The position numbers were made by a program, and so were the translations under genes. A DNA stretch of 64,000 nt, from the NCBI GenBank assembly GCA_026018925.1, contig JAKSZU010000007.1, positions 97,985,501 through 98,049,500 of the forward strand, given 5' to 3'. The notes under the pieces were generated by a model. It had not been told where the DNA came from. It was given only the letters and a program-made list of their open reading frames with translations, and made no database searches. This document shows positions 23,735 through 36,151 of the stretch, piece by piece; the stretch's first letter is position 1, and each line of letters begins with the position of its first letter. The DNA comes from Tupaia tana. Lineage: Eukaryota > Chordata > Mammalia > Scandentia > Tupaiidae.

Positions 23735-24347
23735 AATGTGGTTTATTTCCAAGCCAAATATGAATGACCTAGGCCTGGAGAAGAGGCATACATGCCTTTC
23801 TCAGGGTGATCATGTACAGGGGTTCCTTTTATTTGTTTTTGAGACTGACAGACAAAATTTAGTAAAGAGATTTTCCATTGGTCTGGCCCCCAAAGGCAGG
23901 ACATGTGGAAGATGGGTGGCTTGTAGGTTATAGGTGGGTTCTACAATTCTTAGGTTGGTGATTGGAAGGGAAGATCTATGTCTTGGGAAGAGATAAGTTA
24001 AAGAAAGGCTTAATCTACATCTCAAGGAAAGGAAAGTTCTGTGTCTTGGGAAGAAGGGGTTAGCAAAAGAATACACTGTAATACGTTGAAGCTATACATC
24101 TCAAAGATACTATGCCAGGGACAGGATGTAGGAAGAATGCTGTTAATGGAAATAAATGGTCGATTAATGTTTGTGGGCATGACTTTTCCTAGGCCCTCTG
24201 GAAAGAACTTTGGAAAAATAAAAAAAAGCAGTCAGACTTCTGGCCACAATATGTAGCCACCAAGAGAGACCCCTCATGTAACGTGCGTGCTTCCTGTGAC
24301 AAACACGTATTGTAGGGTCGTCATCAGCCGTAACAGATGCACGGCTC
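23735..24347. other. Intergenic sequence, probably old L1 interior
   Basis: Lies between an L1 ORF2-end fragment and an L1 3' end of the same orientation. Contains a loosely repeated AAGGGAAGATCTATGTCTTG / AAGGAAAGTTCTGTGTCTTG motif near 23970 and 24030. Confidence 0.4.
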
Positions 24348-24361
24348 TGGGGCAAGATCTT

Positions 24362-24627
24362 TCTTTTTTTTTTTTGGAGAGGTTTTTGCTATAGGGCGCG
24401 TGCACTCGCCAGACAGACAGAGAGAGACAGAGAGATAGAAAGTGAGAAATCACCCCCCAAGGGGGATGGCCACGCCTCAATCCCTTCTCCTCCATTCTCC
24501 TCTCGGGATCTTGGGCACACACGCACACGTGCCCGGCGTGAGTTTAAGCCACCGGGTCCGGGACTCAGACCGCGGTCGACTACGTGGGAGTCCGGCGACA
24601 TAGCCATTACGCTAACTGCCAGTCCCA
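24362..24627 (-). mobile_element. tRNA-derived SINE
   Basis: Perfect 14-bp duplication TGGGGCAAGATCTT at 24348-24361 and 24628-24641. Confidence 0.93.
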
Positions 24628-24649
24628 TGGGGCAAGATCTTGACTGCAG

Positions 24650-24752
24650 GGGAGTCTATGTGTGCACGAGGGTAAGTGATACAGAAACTTGTTACACTTT
24701 CTACACAATTTTGCCATGAACCTAAAACTTCCCTAAAAAATAAAGTCCATTA
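24650..24752 (+). mobile_element. Old L1 3' end
   Basis: TTTGCCATGAACCTAAAACT and CCCTAAAAAATAAAGTCCAT, then TTAAAAAA: a typical L1M terminus, interrupted at its tail by a SINE. Confidence 0.75.
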
Positions 24753-24765
24753 AAAAATGCTATTT

Positions 24766-25038
24766 TTTTTTTTTCTTTTTTTGGAGAGGTTTTTGCTATA
24801 GGGCACATGTGCTTGCCAGAAAGACAGAGAGAGACAGAGAGATAGAAAGTGAGAAATCACCCCTCAGGGGGGATGGCCACGCTACAATCCCTTCTCCTCC
24901 ATTCTCCTCTTGGGATCTTAGGCACGCACGCACACACGCCTGGCATGAGTTTAAGCCACCAGGTCCGGGACTTGAACCGCGATCGACTACATGGGAGTTC
25001 AGTGACATAGCCATTATGCTAACTGCTGATCCCCCCCA
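24766..25038 (-). mobile_element. tRNA-derived SINE
   Basis: Duplication AAAAAATGCTATTT at 24752-24765 and 25039-25052. Inserted at the A-rich tail of an old L1. Confidence 0.92.
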
Positions 25039-25181
25039 AAAAAATGCTATTTCTATCTGTTTTGTGTCAGACACCAAGAGAGGCTGTAAGTTATCACTTT
25101 TCCTCACAGCAAACCCATAGATGTTATTATTTTTGTTTTATAAATGAGAAATCTGATATTTGTGATAATCAAGTGAAATTA

Positions 25182-25447
25182 TTTTTTTTTGAGATTTTTT
25201 TTTTTTTTGCTATAGGGCGTGTGCACTTGCCAGAAAGACAGAGAGCGTCAGAGAGATAGAAAGTGAGAAATCAACCCACAGTGGGGATAGCCACACCGCA
25301 ATCCCTTCTCCTCCATTCTCCTCTTGAGATCTTGGGCATGCACGCACACGCGCCCGGCGTGAGTTTAAGCCACCGGGTCTGGGACTCGAACTGCAGTTGG
25401 CTACATGGGAGTTCAGTGACATAGCCATTACACTAACTGCTGGTCCC
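25182..25447 (-). mobile_element. tRNA-derived SINE
   Basis: Flanked by TCAAGTGA at 25169-25176 and 25448-25455. Confidence 0.88.
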
Positions 25448-25748
25448 TCAAGTGACTTTCTTGAGGTCACCCAGCTAATATGTGGAACTCTAAAATTTTA
25501 GCCTTGGTTATTTGGCTCTGAATTCCAGCATCATTTTACTATGCTATACTGTTGTTCACTAGTAAACTACAACACATATGTTTTTCTACATACAATGCAG
25601 GTAATATATTTAACAGCATGAGGGAGATTTGATAATGGTCACTGAATCTTCAGATGGGGAAATTATCTATCTTAAAAAGAAAAAAAGAATATGGCTGAGG
25701 AAAAACAGGAAATAGGAACTACGCTGGAAGTAGCTAAAAGCTCTTTCT

Positions 25749-25996
25749 CTTTTTTAGAGAGGTTTTTTTATATGGCACATGTACTTGCCGGAGATACAGA
25801 GAGACAGAAAGTAAGAAATCACTCCCTGGGAGTATGGCCACACTGCAATCCTTTCTCCTCCATTCTCCTCTTGGGATTTTGGGCACTCATGCATATGTGC
25901 CCAGCTTGAGTTTTAAGCTGCCGAGTCAAGGACTCAAATCTTGGTCAACTACATGGGAGTCCAGTGACATAACCATTATGCCATTTGCTGGTCTCT
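25749..25996 (-). mobile_element. tRNA-derived SINE
   Basis: Perfect CTAAAAGCTCTTTCT at 25734-25748 and 25997-26011. The same word recurs at 27840-27854, after the adjoining ORF1-only element. Confidence 0.92.
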
Positions 25997-26339
25997 CTAA
26001 AAGCTCTTTCTTTTTCTTTTTCCTTTATTTACCTATTTTTTTTATTTACAGTCATTCACTGCACATCAGCTGTATATATTCAGCTGTGCTTGCTATTAAA
26101 AGTCTTTAAATTAATTAAGATCTTTAGTGAAATCAATAAAATGTGAAAAAAAAAAGGTATGGAAAACAACTGTACATACCAGAGACAGTGTGGGAGAAGG
26201 GGAGAGTTGGCAGAGAGTGAGTGGTAGGGAATCAAAAGGGAGAAAATAAAGCAAAATAAATAAAAAAACAGAAAATAGAAAATTATTTGCTGATGATAAC
26301 ATGTATGGTAATATCCTTGATTGAGCTGATATACAATTT

Positions 26340-27167
26340 ATACTGGCTATGTGGAGTCCTTTGTATTTCTTGGGTCTGGATAGTAGAGTGCCTCTTGAGG
26401 TTTGGAAAGTTTTCTTCTAGGATTTCATGGAATAGATCCTCAATATTCCTATTAGTTTCTTCACCTTCTGGGTTACTGATGATCCAGATGTTTGGGCATT
26501 TAATGGTATCTAGTACTACTTATATGTAATTCTCATTTTGTTGGGTTATTTTCTCAGTCTTTCTGGCGATTTTTTCTAGATCAGAGGTTCTATTTTCTAC
26601 ATCTGAGATTCGATCTTTTGCATGATCTAATCTGCCTTTGATATTTTGCAAGGGAAGTTTTGATTTCCTGTATTATGGTCTTCATCTCTAATAATTCCAT
26701 TTGATTCTTTTTAAAAATTTTTTTCTAGAGGTTTTTGCTATAGGGTGTGTGAGCTCGCCAAAAAGACAGAGAAAGAGAGAGACAGAAAGCGAGAAATCGC
26801 CCTCAGAGGGGATAGCCACACCGCAATCCCTTCTCCTCCATTCTCCTCTTGGGATCTTGGGCACGTATGCACATACACCCGGCGTGAGTTTAAGCCACTG
26901 GATCCAGAACTCGAACCACAGCTGGCTACATGGGAGTTCAGTGACATAGCCATTACGCTAACTGCTTGTCCCCATTTGATTCTTTTTTATGATGTGTATC
27001 TCCTCTTTCAGATTGTGCAAGAACTTCTTCACCTCCTAGAAGTCAGTGTCTTTTTTCTCCTGCATCTTCTGGAGTTTGTTGTCTCTATTCTCTTGCATCT
27101 CTGTTAGCTTTGTCACTATAAATATTTTAAATTCTTTATCTGACATTTTTATGAGTTCCCTTGTATT
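26340..27167 (-). pseudogene. Broken ORF1 of the second ORF1-only element
   Basis: The start MSDKEFKIFIVTKLTEMQE is intact and lies in an open segment of 64 codons (27230-27036). The frame is then interrupted by stops and by the SINE at 26713-26971. Further 3' the RRM-region equivalents of PNIWII and IPEGEE can be recognised in a degraded form near 26450-26510. Confidence 0.65.
26713..26971 (-). mobile_element. tRNA-derived SINE
   Basis: Perfect CCATTTGATTCTTTTT at 26697-26712 and 26972-26987. Interrupts the ORF1 of the second ORF1-only element. Confidence 0.92.
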
Positions 27168-28176
27168 CTTTGAAGAGGAAGGGGAGTTACTCTTTTCCAT
27201 AAGAGGAGATGTATTTTCTTCATTTCTCATATTTCTTGTGCCTCTGCAGTGGTTAATGGTTATCTGATGAATTATATGTTTTTTCTATTTTTTTGGAGTC
27301 AAATCTGAGCAATCAGAAGAATTTGAAAGGAGGTGACCTGCAGTATGTAGACAGTACCGTTTTTCTCCCTTTGTACAACTGATTCAATGAAAATTGAGGA
27401 TTAATCTGACCCTAAAAGAATTCAGATATTTGGCTACTGAGCACCTAGACCTGTCTAGAAAATCAGTGTGTGGAGGCTGAGCAGAAAAGTGAGAAAAGTA
27501 AAAAGGAAAGGAAAAGGAATAGAAAAAAAAGCAATAGAGAAAAAAAGAGAAAAACAATAAGAAAAAAGAAGGAAAATAATTTTTGGTAAAAGAATGAAAA
27601 CCACATAGCATGCTCAGAATTCAAACATAAATGGCTGCTGATTGGCTTATCCTATGGGGTCAGGGGAAAAGGTAAGAATGAGAAAGACAAAAGGGCAGCA
27701 GAGAGCTAAGTTTAAACATTAAAAATAGAGAGAGATGGAAAGAGACAGAATAAGTAGGGTGCTCTAACCTGACTCTTGCTAGACTGGGGAGCAGGAGGGT
27801 GAAGTCTGGGCAGAAAGTTTTCAGTGGTCTAGATCCCCACTAAAAGCTCTTTCTAAAGAAGATGCTGCTGAAAACCCAGCTGTACTCAAGACTTTCAGCT
27901 TCCCGTTTGGGAGGAGTAGTCTCAAACCTCCCACAAAACAATCATACCCTCTGGTCTCTGGGGGCCAACTAGAAGCAGCAGGCATTGAGAGGTATCTACA
28001 CTTGAACAGTGCTAATAACAGCGACATGAAAAAACTCACCATTTTTTTCTTTTAATCAAGTTTTGGATGAGGGCAGGCTAAAACCTAAAAAATCCAAAAT
28101 CGCACTGATTTCAAAAACCAGAGATCAGAGTTTAGAACAACCAGAGCTGCTGGAAAGTTAAAGAAGATATCCAGGA

Positions 28177-28440
28177 ACCAGTAGTTAGCGTAATGGCTAT
28201 GTCACTGGACTCCCATGTAGTCGACTGCGGTTCGCATCCCGGACCCGGTGGCTTAAAACTCACGCCGGGCACGTGTGCGTATGTGCCCAAGATCCCGAGA
28301 GGAGAATGGAGAAGGGATTGCGGCATGGCCATCCCCCTGGGGGTGATTTCTCACTTTCTGTCTCTATGTCTCTCTCTGTCTGTCTGGCGAGCGCACGCAC
28401 CCTATAGCAAAAACCTCTCCAAAAAAAAAAAAAAAAAAAA
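28177..28440 (+). mobile_element. tRNA-derived SINE
   Basis: Perfect 16-bp AAGAAGATATCCAGGA at 28161-28176 and 28441-28456. A-run of about 22. Confidence 0.93.
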
Positions 28441-28589
28441 AAGAAGATATCCAGGAAAGGAATGATCCAGAGAAAGGGAGCCCCAAATTCTGTGTATAAT
28501 GTGCCCAGATCTGTAACTGAACAGTGAACTTCATGTGTGCATGGCAGATGTCAGTCAATACAGATGAGACTCAGAGCTGAGCAAAGATC

Positions 28590-28774
28590 TCTGCTTCTGG
28601 CCATCATGTAGGACCAGAATTTGGGGCTTGTGTCCATCTCGTCACTTCTCTGGTGGAAAAAACTCAGTTCTCTTCCAAGAACCTAGAATGTGTACAATGT
28701 ATAATTTGAAATACTCAGTATGCAATCAAAAGTTATTGTTCATACAAAGAAACAAGAAAATGTGACCCATAGGG
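28590..28774 (+). repeat. Ancient interspersed repeat, left half (split by L1)
   Basis: Contains CTCAGTATGCAATCAAAAGT and AAGAAACAAGAAAATGTGACCC, phrases I associate with a common old mammalian repeat that I cannot name with confidence. The other half resumes near 34840. Confidence 0.45.
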
Positions 28775-31700
28775 ATTTTCTTTGTTTTTATTTTTTTATT
28801 TTACATTAATACACAGTATATCATTACAACATACAAAATTAATTTTTTCATCTAGAATACACTGTATATTGGTTCAATTAGAGATTTTTATCATACATAT
28901 TATTTTCTACAGATAATTTTCCATTTCGTGTTTCTTATCTGTTTTACTTCTTTCATTTTCCACTGATTCCCTCCCTCTCACCCTCTACCATTTCCTACCC
29001 TCCTCCCACACTGTCTCTGGTAGCCATAAGTGCTCTCCATACCTTTATACCATCCAATATTTCAGTTTCTGTCATAGAGTGCAGACATTCAGTATATATT
29101 AAGTGGAGATGTACAATGCCTCTCTTTCATAGTCTGGCTTGCTTCAATTAGTAGTAAATATTCCATATCTGTCCACTTTTTATCAAATACTAGTATCTCA
29201 TTTTTTTATGGCTGGGTAGTATTCCATGGTGTATATGTTCCACACTTTTTACAATCCATTCATCTGTTTGTGGACATGTGGTTGTTTCCCTGTCTTAGCA
29301 ATTGTGAATAATGATACAATCAACATGGATGTGCAAGTGTTTTCCTGACTAAGTGCATTCTTATCCTTTGGGTAGATACCCAGTAGTAAATTGCTGGGTC
29401 ATACAGTAGTTTTATTTGTGGGTCTTTGAGGAACCTCCATATTGTTTGTTCTCCATGGTGGCTGTAATAATTTACATCCCCACAAACAGTGTAGGAGAGT
29501 TCCCTTTGCTCCACAGCCTTGCCAGCACTTATCATTCTTTATTTTGTTAATCTTACCCATTCTGACTGGGGTTAGGTTATAGTTTTGATTTGCATCTTTA
29601 AGGAATGTTGAGCATTTTTTATATGCGTTTTGGCTGTTCATATGTCTTCCTTAGAGAGTTGTCTGTCCAGCTCATTTGCCCATTTTTTAATTGTGTTGGT
29701 CATTTTTTTTTTTCAGGTGAGCTGTTTGAGTTTCTTGTATATTTTTGTTGTCAGTCCCTTATCTGAGGGATAGTTTGAAAATATATTCTCCCATTCCAAA
29801 GGGTGTCGAGTCACTCTAATTATTATTTCTTTTGTTCTGCAGAAGCTTTTTAACCTGATACAATCTCACTTGTCTATTTTTGGGATTATTATTTGTGCTT
29901 TGTGGGTCTTATTCAGGAAGTCTTTGCCTACTCTGATGTCTCTAAGATTTTCCCTGGTGTTTTCCACCGGTAGTTTTATAGTTTGAGGTCTTAGGTTTAG
30001 ATCTTTTGTTCATTTTGAGTTGATTTTTGTTAGTGGCAGGAGATAGGGGTCCAGTTTCATCTTTCTGCAGGTGGATACCCAGTTTTTCCAGCACCATTTG
30101 CTGAAGAGATTTTTCCTTTCCCCACTGGATTGTCTGATGTCATTTGGTAAAATAAGTTGGCTGTGTGTTTTGAGGTTTATGTCTGGGGCCTTTATACTGT
30201 CCCATTGGTCAACATACCTGTTTTCGTGCCAGTACCATGCTGTTTTGATTGTCACAGATTTGTAATATATTATGGGGTCAGGGGGTGAAATACTACTACT
30301 CCACTCCCCTTGAGCAGATTTTTTGGGGGACAGTTTATGGTCTTTCATGATTCCAGACAAATGTTATGATTTTTTTTCTAGATCTGTGGAGAATATCTCC
30401 TGCTAATTTGATTGGGATTGCATTACTTATGTAGATTAATTTGGGCAGAAGTGACATTTTGATTATATTTTCTTCCAATCCAAGAACATGACATGTCTTT
30501 CCACTTTTTTTGTGTTCTTTTCAATTTCTTTTTTTAGGTTTTTATAATTTTCCTTGTAGAAGTCTTAGACTTCTTTGGTTAGGTTTATTTCTAGGTACCT
30601 TATACTTTTTGTGGTGGTTGTAAATGGGATTACTTTCTCCAGTTTTACCTCAGTCTGCCTTTTGTTGGTGTATAGAAATGCTATAGATTTTTGTGTGTTG
30701 GTTTTGTATCCTGGCACTTTACTGTATTCATTTATCACTTCCAGGAGGTGCTTTTTTTTGTTTAGTTTTTGTTTTTTTTTTGGTGTGTGTATGTATTCTT
30801 TTGGGTTTTTATGTAAATAATCATGCAATCTGTGAATAGAGATCATTTGACTTCTTCTTTCCTTATTTGAATGACTTTTATTTTAGTCTTTTGTAGGTTG
30901 CATTGGCAAGGACTTCCAGTACTGTACTGAAGATGAGTGGAGAAAGTGGGCATTCTTGTCTAAAACAACTAAAAGCTTTTCCTCATTTAATATAATGTTA
31001 GCTATGGGCTTGTCATAGATGACTTTTAATGTGTTGAGAAATGTCCTTTCTATGCTAATTTTCCTGAGTCTTAACCATGAAAGGATGTCATATTTTAGCA
31101 AATGCTTTTTTTGTATTGATTGATATGATCATATGGTTTTTATTTTTCTTTCTGTTACTACGGTGTATGATATTTATGGCTTTCCATATGTTGAACCACT
31201 CTTGCATCCTAGAATAAAGCCTACCTGGTCATGGTGTATAATCTTTTTTATGTATTGTTGGATATAATTAGCTAGTATCTTCTCAAGAATTTTTGCATCT
31301 ATATTTATCACAGATATTGGTCTGTAGTTTTCCTTTTTTCGTTATGTCCTGGCCTGTTTTGGGGATGAGGGTAATGGAGGCTTCATAAAATGAATTTGTG
31401 AGGGTCCCTTCCTTTTAGATTTTTAGAAATAGCTTGAGTAGAATGGGGGTTAGCTCTTCTTTAAAAAAGTTTTGTAGAATACAGATGTGAAGCCATTGGA
31501 ACCTGAGTTTTTCTTTGTTGGGAGGTTATTTATTGCTGATTCAATCTCATTGCTTAATATGGGTTTATTCAGGGTTTCTTTGTCTTCCTGAATTAGTCTT
31601 GGTAGATCAGATGTGTCTAGAAATTTGTCCATCTCATCCAGGTTTTCTTGTTTGCTGGTGTATAGTCACTCATAGTATTCTCTAAGGACCTTTTGTATTT

Positions 31701-33023
31701 CTGTTATATCTGTTGTAATATTGCCTGTTTTCTTGCAAATTTGATTTATCTGGTTCCTTTCTCTTTTCTTCTTAGTTAGTCTAGCTAATAGTGTGTCAAT
31801 TTTGTGTATCTTTTTGAAGAACCAGCTTTTGCTTTCATTTTTTTTTTCTGTGTAGTTGGTTTATTTTCTACTGCATTTATTTCTGTTTGAATCTTTATTA
31901 TTTATTTTCTCTTGGCAGATTTTTGGTTGTTGTTAATGTCTTTCCAGTTCCCTCAGGTACACGTGTTGTTAGGTTGTTTATTTGCCACCTTTCCATCTTT
32001 TTCTTATGCACAGTAATTGCTATGAACTTTTCTCTTATGACTGCTTTTGCTGTGTCCCATAGGTTATGAAACTTGTGTACTCATGATCATTGGTTTCAAT
32101 GACTCTTTAGATGTCACTCTTAATTTCTTCAGTGGTTGTGAAGTCATTCAGTAGTAGGTTGTTTAACTTCCATATGTTTGTGTATTTTCAAAGTTTTTTT
32201 CTGAAGTTAATATCAAGTCTAATTCTATCATGGTCAAAGAAGATGCTAGATATAGTTTCTATGCCTTTGAATTTGTAAAGGTTTGTTTTGTGCCCTATTA
32301 TGTGGTCAGTCTTTGAAAAGGTTCCATGCTGGGGTGAGAAAAATGTACATTTTGTGTTTTTTGGGGTGGAAGTTTCTATGGATGTCTATCAAGTTTGCTT
32401 GATTTGTAGTATTGTTTAGATCCTGTATCTCTGCTTATTTTTTTCTAGATGATCTGTCCAAAAGAGACAATGGGGTGTTGAGATCCTCAACAATTAGTGT
32501 GTTGCAGTCTGTTTCTCCTTGTAGCTCTAGCAGTCTTTCCTTCACCTATTTGGGTGCTCCCAAGATGGGTACATGGATATTTATAAATGTTATAGCTTCT
32601 TGATGAATTAACCCTTTTAGTACTCCATAATGTCCTTCTCTGTCCCTTCTTACAGCTTTTGTCTTAGCGCATATTTTGTCTGAAGTCAGTATTATGACTC
32701 CAGTCTTTCTTTTTTTTTTTTGTTTTCCATTTGCATGAAATAACCTTTTTTCCAGTCCTTCAGTTTTAGTCTATGTATATCTTTACCCATGAGGTGTATT
32801 TCTTATAGGCAGCAACTAAATAGTTTCTGGGTTTTTTTTTATATATTCAGCCAGTCTGTGTCTCTTGATTGTAGAATTTAATCCACTAACACTTAACTTT
32901 ATTATAGATATTTGCAGACTTGTCTCTGTTATTTTTGTTAGCCACTTTCTTGGTTGTTTTTGTTCTTATTTCTATTTGTTTCTCTTTATTTTTCATGGTA
33001 TAGCACTCCCTTTAGTACTTCTT

Positions 33024-33298
33024 TATTTATTTATTTTTTTTCTTTTTTTGGAGTGGTTTTTGCTATAGGGCATGTATGCTCACCAGAAAGACAGAGAGAG
33101 ACAGAAAGCGAGAAATCACCCCCCGAGAAGTATGGCCATGCCGCAATCCCTTCTCCATTCTCCTCTTGGGATCTTGGCCACACACACACACATGCCTGGC
33201 ATGAATGAGTTTAGGCCACCAGGTCCGGGACTCAAACATTGGTCGACTACATGGGAGTCCAGCAACATAGCCATTACCCTAACTGCTGGTCCCTCTTC
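33024..33298 (-). mobile_element. tRNA-derived SINE
   Basis: Flanked by AGTACTTCTT at 33014-33023 and 33299-33308, inside L1 near the ORF1/ORF2 junction. Confidence 0.9.
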
Positions 33299-34549
33299 AG
33301 TACTTCTTAAAGAGCTGGTCTAGTGTTGGTAAACTCTTTCAGATTTTGTTTAATCTGAAAATGTTTGTATCTTTTCTTCCCATTTGAAGGATAGTCTTGC
33401 TGGGTATACTATTCTTGGTTGAAATTGTTTTTCTTTTAGTGTTTTGACTATGTCTTCCCATTCTTTTCTCGCTTGCATTGTTTTGGATAAGAGGTCTGAT
33501 GTTAGCCTAATAGGATAGACTTTTTGATGTTTCTCTCTTGCTATTTTTAGAATCTTGTCTTTATCTGTGACTTTTATCATTTTGGCTATGATTTGCCATG
33601 GAGAAGATCTTATGCTGATTCTATTTGGAGTCCTTTTTTATTTCTTGAGTCTGAATGTCTGAATGGTTCTCTAGATTTGAAAAGTTTTCTGCAAGTATGT
33701 CATGAAATAAATCTTCTATGCACTTGGCTGATTCTTTGCCTTCTGAAACACTTATTATTTGGATATTTGGGCATTTGGTGGTGCTTAGTATTTTCTGTAT
33801 GTTGTCCTCAGGGTTTTTTTTTTTTTTCATTCTTTTTGGTGGTTTTATCTAAGTCAGAGGTTTTATATTCTAGATTAGAAATTATATCATCTGTATGGTC
33901 TAATCTCTTAATACTTTCAAGGGAGGTTGTGATCTCTTACATTACAGTCTTCATATTTAGAAGTTCTGTTTGATTCTTTTTTATATTGTCTATCTCCTCC
34001 TTCTAGTCACGAAAAGACTTTCTCATCTCCTGGAGTTCAATGTCTCTTTTGTCTTGTATCTCATAGAATTTTGTCACCATTAATATTCTGAATTCTTTTT
34101 CTGACATTTTGGTAACTTCCTCTTTTTTTCCATAGCTGGAGATGAGTTATTGTCTTCCCCTGTTTGAGATATATTTCCTGATTTTCTCCTATTTGAGGCT
34201 CTTCTCTGATTTTTAGTTATTTGGTGATATATTCACTTTTGGCTAACTCTTAGGAGAAGATTTCTGTACCTGTGAGCTCATGTGTTTCCCTTTACAGTGA
34301 ATTTACTTCTGTGCCAATTTCTCTCTTTTACTGTGGTTTGCAATGTGGTACCCACCCGAGGAGTTTTGAGCTCAGATTTATGAGGAAGAGTTTCTCTCTT
34401 TTTGCTGCTGGTTCAGTGGAGGGGTGATGATTTTTTCTGAACCTCACAATATTCTGATGTTTGGCTACTATACAGCTAGACCTGTCCAGACCCTCAGTGG
34501 GTGGAGGCTAAGCAGCAAAATGAGAAAGCAAGATGGAAGGAAGAGGAAA

Positions 34550-34552
<3 letters not shown>

Positions 34553-34592
<40 letters not shown>
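34553..34592 (+). repeat. (AC)n microsatellite in the L1 5' UTR
   Basis: About 20 AC units in the 5' region of the L1 at 28775-34835. Confidence 0.95.
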
Positions 34593-34595
<3 letters not shown>

Positions 34596-34839
34596 GATAA
34601 AGTTTTGGCATGTGCAATGGACAGGAGACTTCAGATGGAGATGTCTGTTTAAGAGGCCTGTAATTCCCCTATCCTATGTGGAGTGGAGGAGAATAAAGAA
34701 TTAGCAAAAGAAAGAAAGAAAACAACCTCACTTACTTTTATAGGTCTGAAACTGGGAGGTGAGGTTGGAAGTCATGGACTGCAACTAGGGATTGCTCAGC
34801 CCTGACCCTGGACCCCAAGGGGCCATGACCAACCATTTT

Positions 34840-35470
34840 TAAAGAAGTCAATGTGATAGAGACTAACCTCAAATAACTCAAGTGTTGTACTTTGCAGACA
34901 AGGATTTGAGAACCCCTACTACAATTATGTTCAATAATGTCGACTAAACATGGTCTCATGAATGAACAAACAGAAAATCTTAGGGGAGAAGTAGAAACTA
35001 CACAACAAACCTGGTGGGGGCAGCAGGTGGGGAGGTAGTTACAACACTGGACTCCCATATGGCTGGCCTCAGTTTGAGTCCCAGACACAGCAGTTTGAGA
35101 ATTACGCCAGACGTGTGTGCTTGTGTGCCCAAGATCCTGAGAGAAGAATGGAGGAGGAGGGACTGTGGCATGGCCATCCCCTTGGGGGATGATTTCTCAC
35201 TTTCTCTCACTTTCTATTCCATGGCAAAACCAAAACAAAACAAAAGCAAAACAAGCAAACAAAGCAAAACCTGGTGGAAACTGTAGAACTAAAAAAATAT
35301 AATATCTAAAATAAAAAATTCATTGACTTCCCTGGATGGATCTAACAGCAGTTCAGAGAAGACAGGATAAATGTCTGTGAACTAGAGTTTGGTCAATAGG
35401 AGTGATCCAATCCAACAGAAGCTTGGATACAACAGACAAAAGAAAAATGCCTCAGAGATGTGGAACTTAT
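34840..35470 (+). repeat. Ancient interspersed repeat, right half, with SINE inside
   Basis: Resumes with GTCAATGTGATAGAGACTAA and continues through GACAAGGATTTGAGAAC to the CAGTTCAGAGAAGACAGG region. The SINE at 35018-35266 interrupts it, flanked by AAACCTGGTGG. Confidence 0.4.
35018..35266 (+). mobile_element. tRNA-derived SINE
   Basis: Flanked by AAACCTGGTGG at 35007-35017 and 35267-35277, with an AAAAC-rich tail. Diverged head. Confidence 0.85.
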
Positions 35471-35502
35471 GATGGAAGTGGGAAGGATAAGATGAAGATG
35501 AT

Positions 35503-35735
35503 CTCTTTTCTTTTGCTCTAGGGTATATGTGTGTATAAGAGAGAGAAGGTAAAAATTACCCCCCCTCAAGGGGGAATGGCCACACCACAATCCCTTCTCT
35601 ATTCTTTTCACGTGATCTTGGGCACATATATACATGCACCTGGTGTGATTTTCATGCCACCGGGTCTGGGACTCAGTCCGCATAGTTGGCCATGTGGGAA
35701 TCCAATGCCTTAAGCTCCATGCCACCTTCTGGCCC
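35503..35735 (-). mobile_element. tRNA-derived SINE, old
   Basis: CTCTAGGGTATATGTGTGTA to the CATGCCACCTTCTGGCCCC end. Diverged, no clear duplication. Confidence 0.75.
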
Positions 35736-35849
35736 CTATTTTGTTTCTTACAGATCACGTCCATTTTTTCTATGTTCTAATTCAGTTTTGCTTATGCTAA
35801 ATCTGCTGCTTTTCAGGATGATGTCGGTATTAGGCTCATGGGTTTCTTT

Positions 35850-36151
35850 TTTCTTTCTTTCTTTTTTTTTTTTTAATTTCAATTATTTATTTATTTGGTA
35901 TAGGACTCAAGTACTTGCCAGAGACAGAGCTCACTAGAGACAGAGACAGGGAAAGTGAGAAAGCATACCCTACCCAGGGGGAATGGCCATGCCACAATCC
36001 CTTCTCCTCCATTTTTCTCTTGGGATTTTGGGCACACACGTACACATGCCCGACGTGTTTTCAAGCCACAGAGTTTGGACTCGAGCCCTCCTGTCAGCCA
36101 TGTGGGATTGCCTTAACCACATGCCTTAACCTCCATGCCATCTACAGACCC
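35850..36151 (-). mobile_element. tRNA-derived SINE, old
   Basis: T-rich left end, GGTATAGGACTCAAGTACTT, and a head ending CATGCCATCTACAGACCCC. Confidence 0.75.

Larger units (their letters stand above)
26012..27839 (-). mobile_element. Second ORF1-only L1-derived element
   Basis: The element runs between copies of CTAAAAGCTCTTTCT at 25997-26011 and 27840-27854. Its 3' part (26025-26330) shares the TTTACANTCATTCNCTGNNCATCA stretch with the 3' module of the 13.2-15.6 kb element. Its middle (26340-27230) is L1 ORF1 on the minus strand, and its 5' part (27262-27839) is an L1-like 5' UTR. No ORF2 sequence is present. A SINE sits at 26713-26971. Confidence 0.75.
28775..34835 (-). mobile_element. 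Near full-length L1 LINE, decayed
   Basis: Running minus, the 3' UTR begins at about 28775 with a T-rich tail. ORF2 runs from about 32.9 to 29.2 kb, with RT remnants such as MDKFLDTSDLPRL and [11 protein letters not shown] near 31.5 kb and the C-terminal WQGCGAKGTLLHCLW at about 29.5 kb. ORF1 covers about 33.3-34.1 kb (start MSEKEFRILMVTKF near 34110). The 5' UTR extends to about 34835 and includes an (AC)n tract. Many stops and frameshifts are present. It lies inside an older repeat whose halves flank it (28590-28770 and 34840-35470). Confidence 0.85.
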
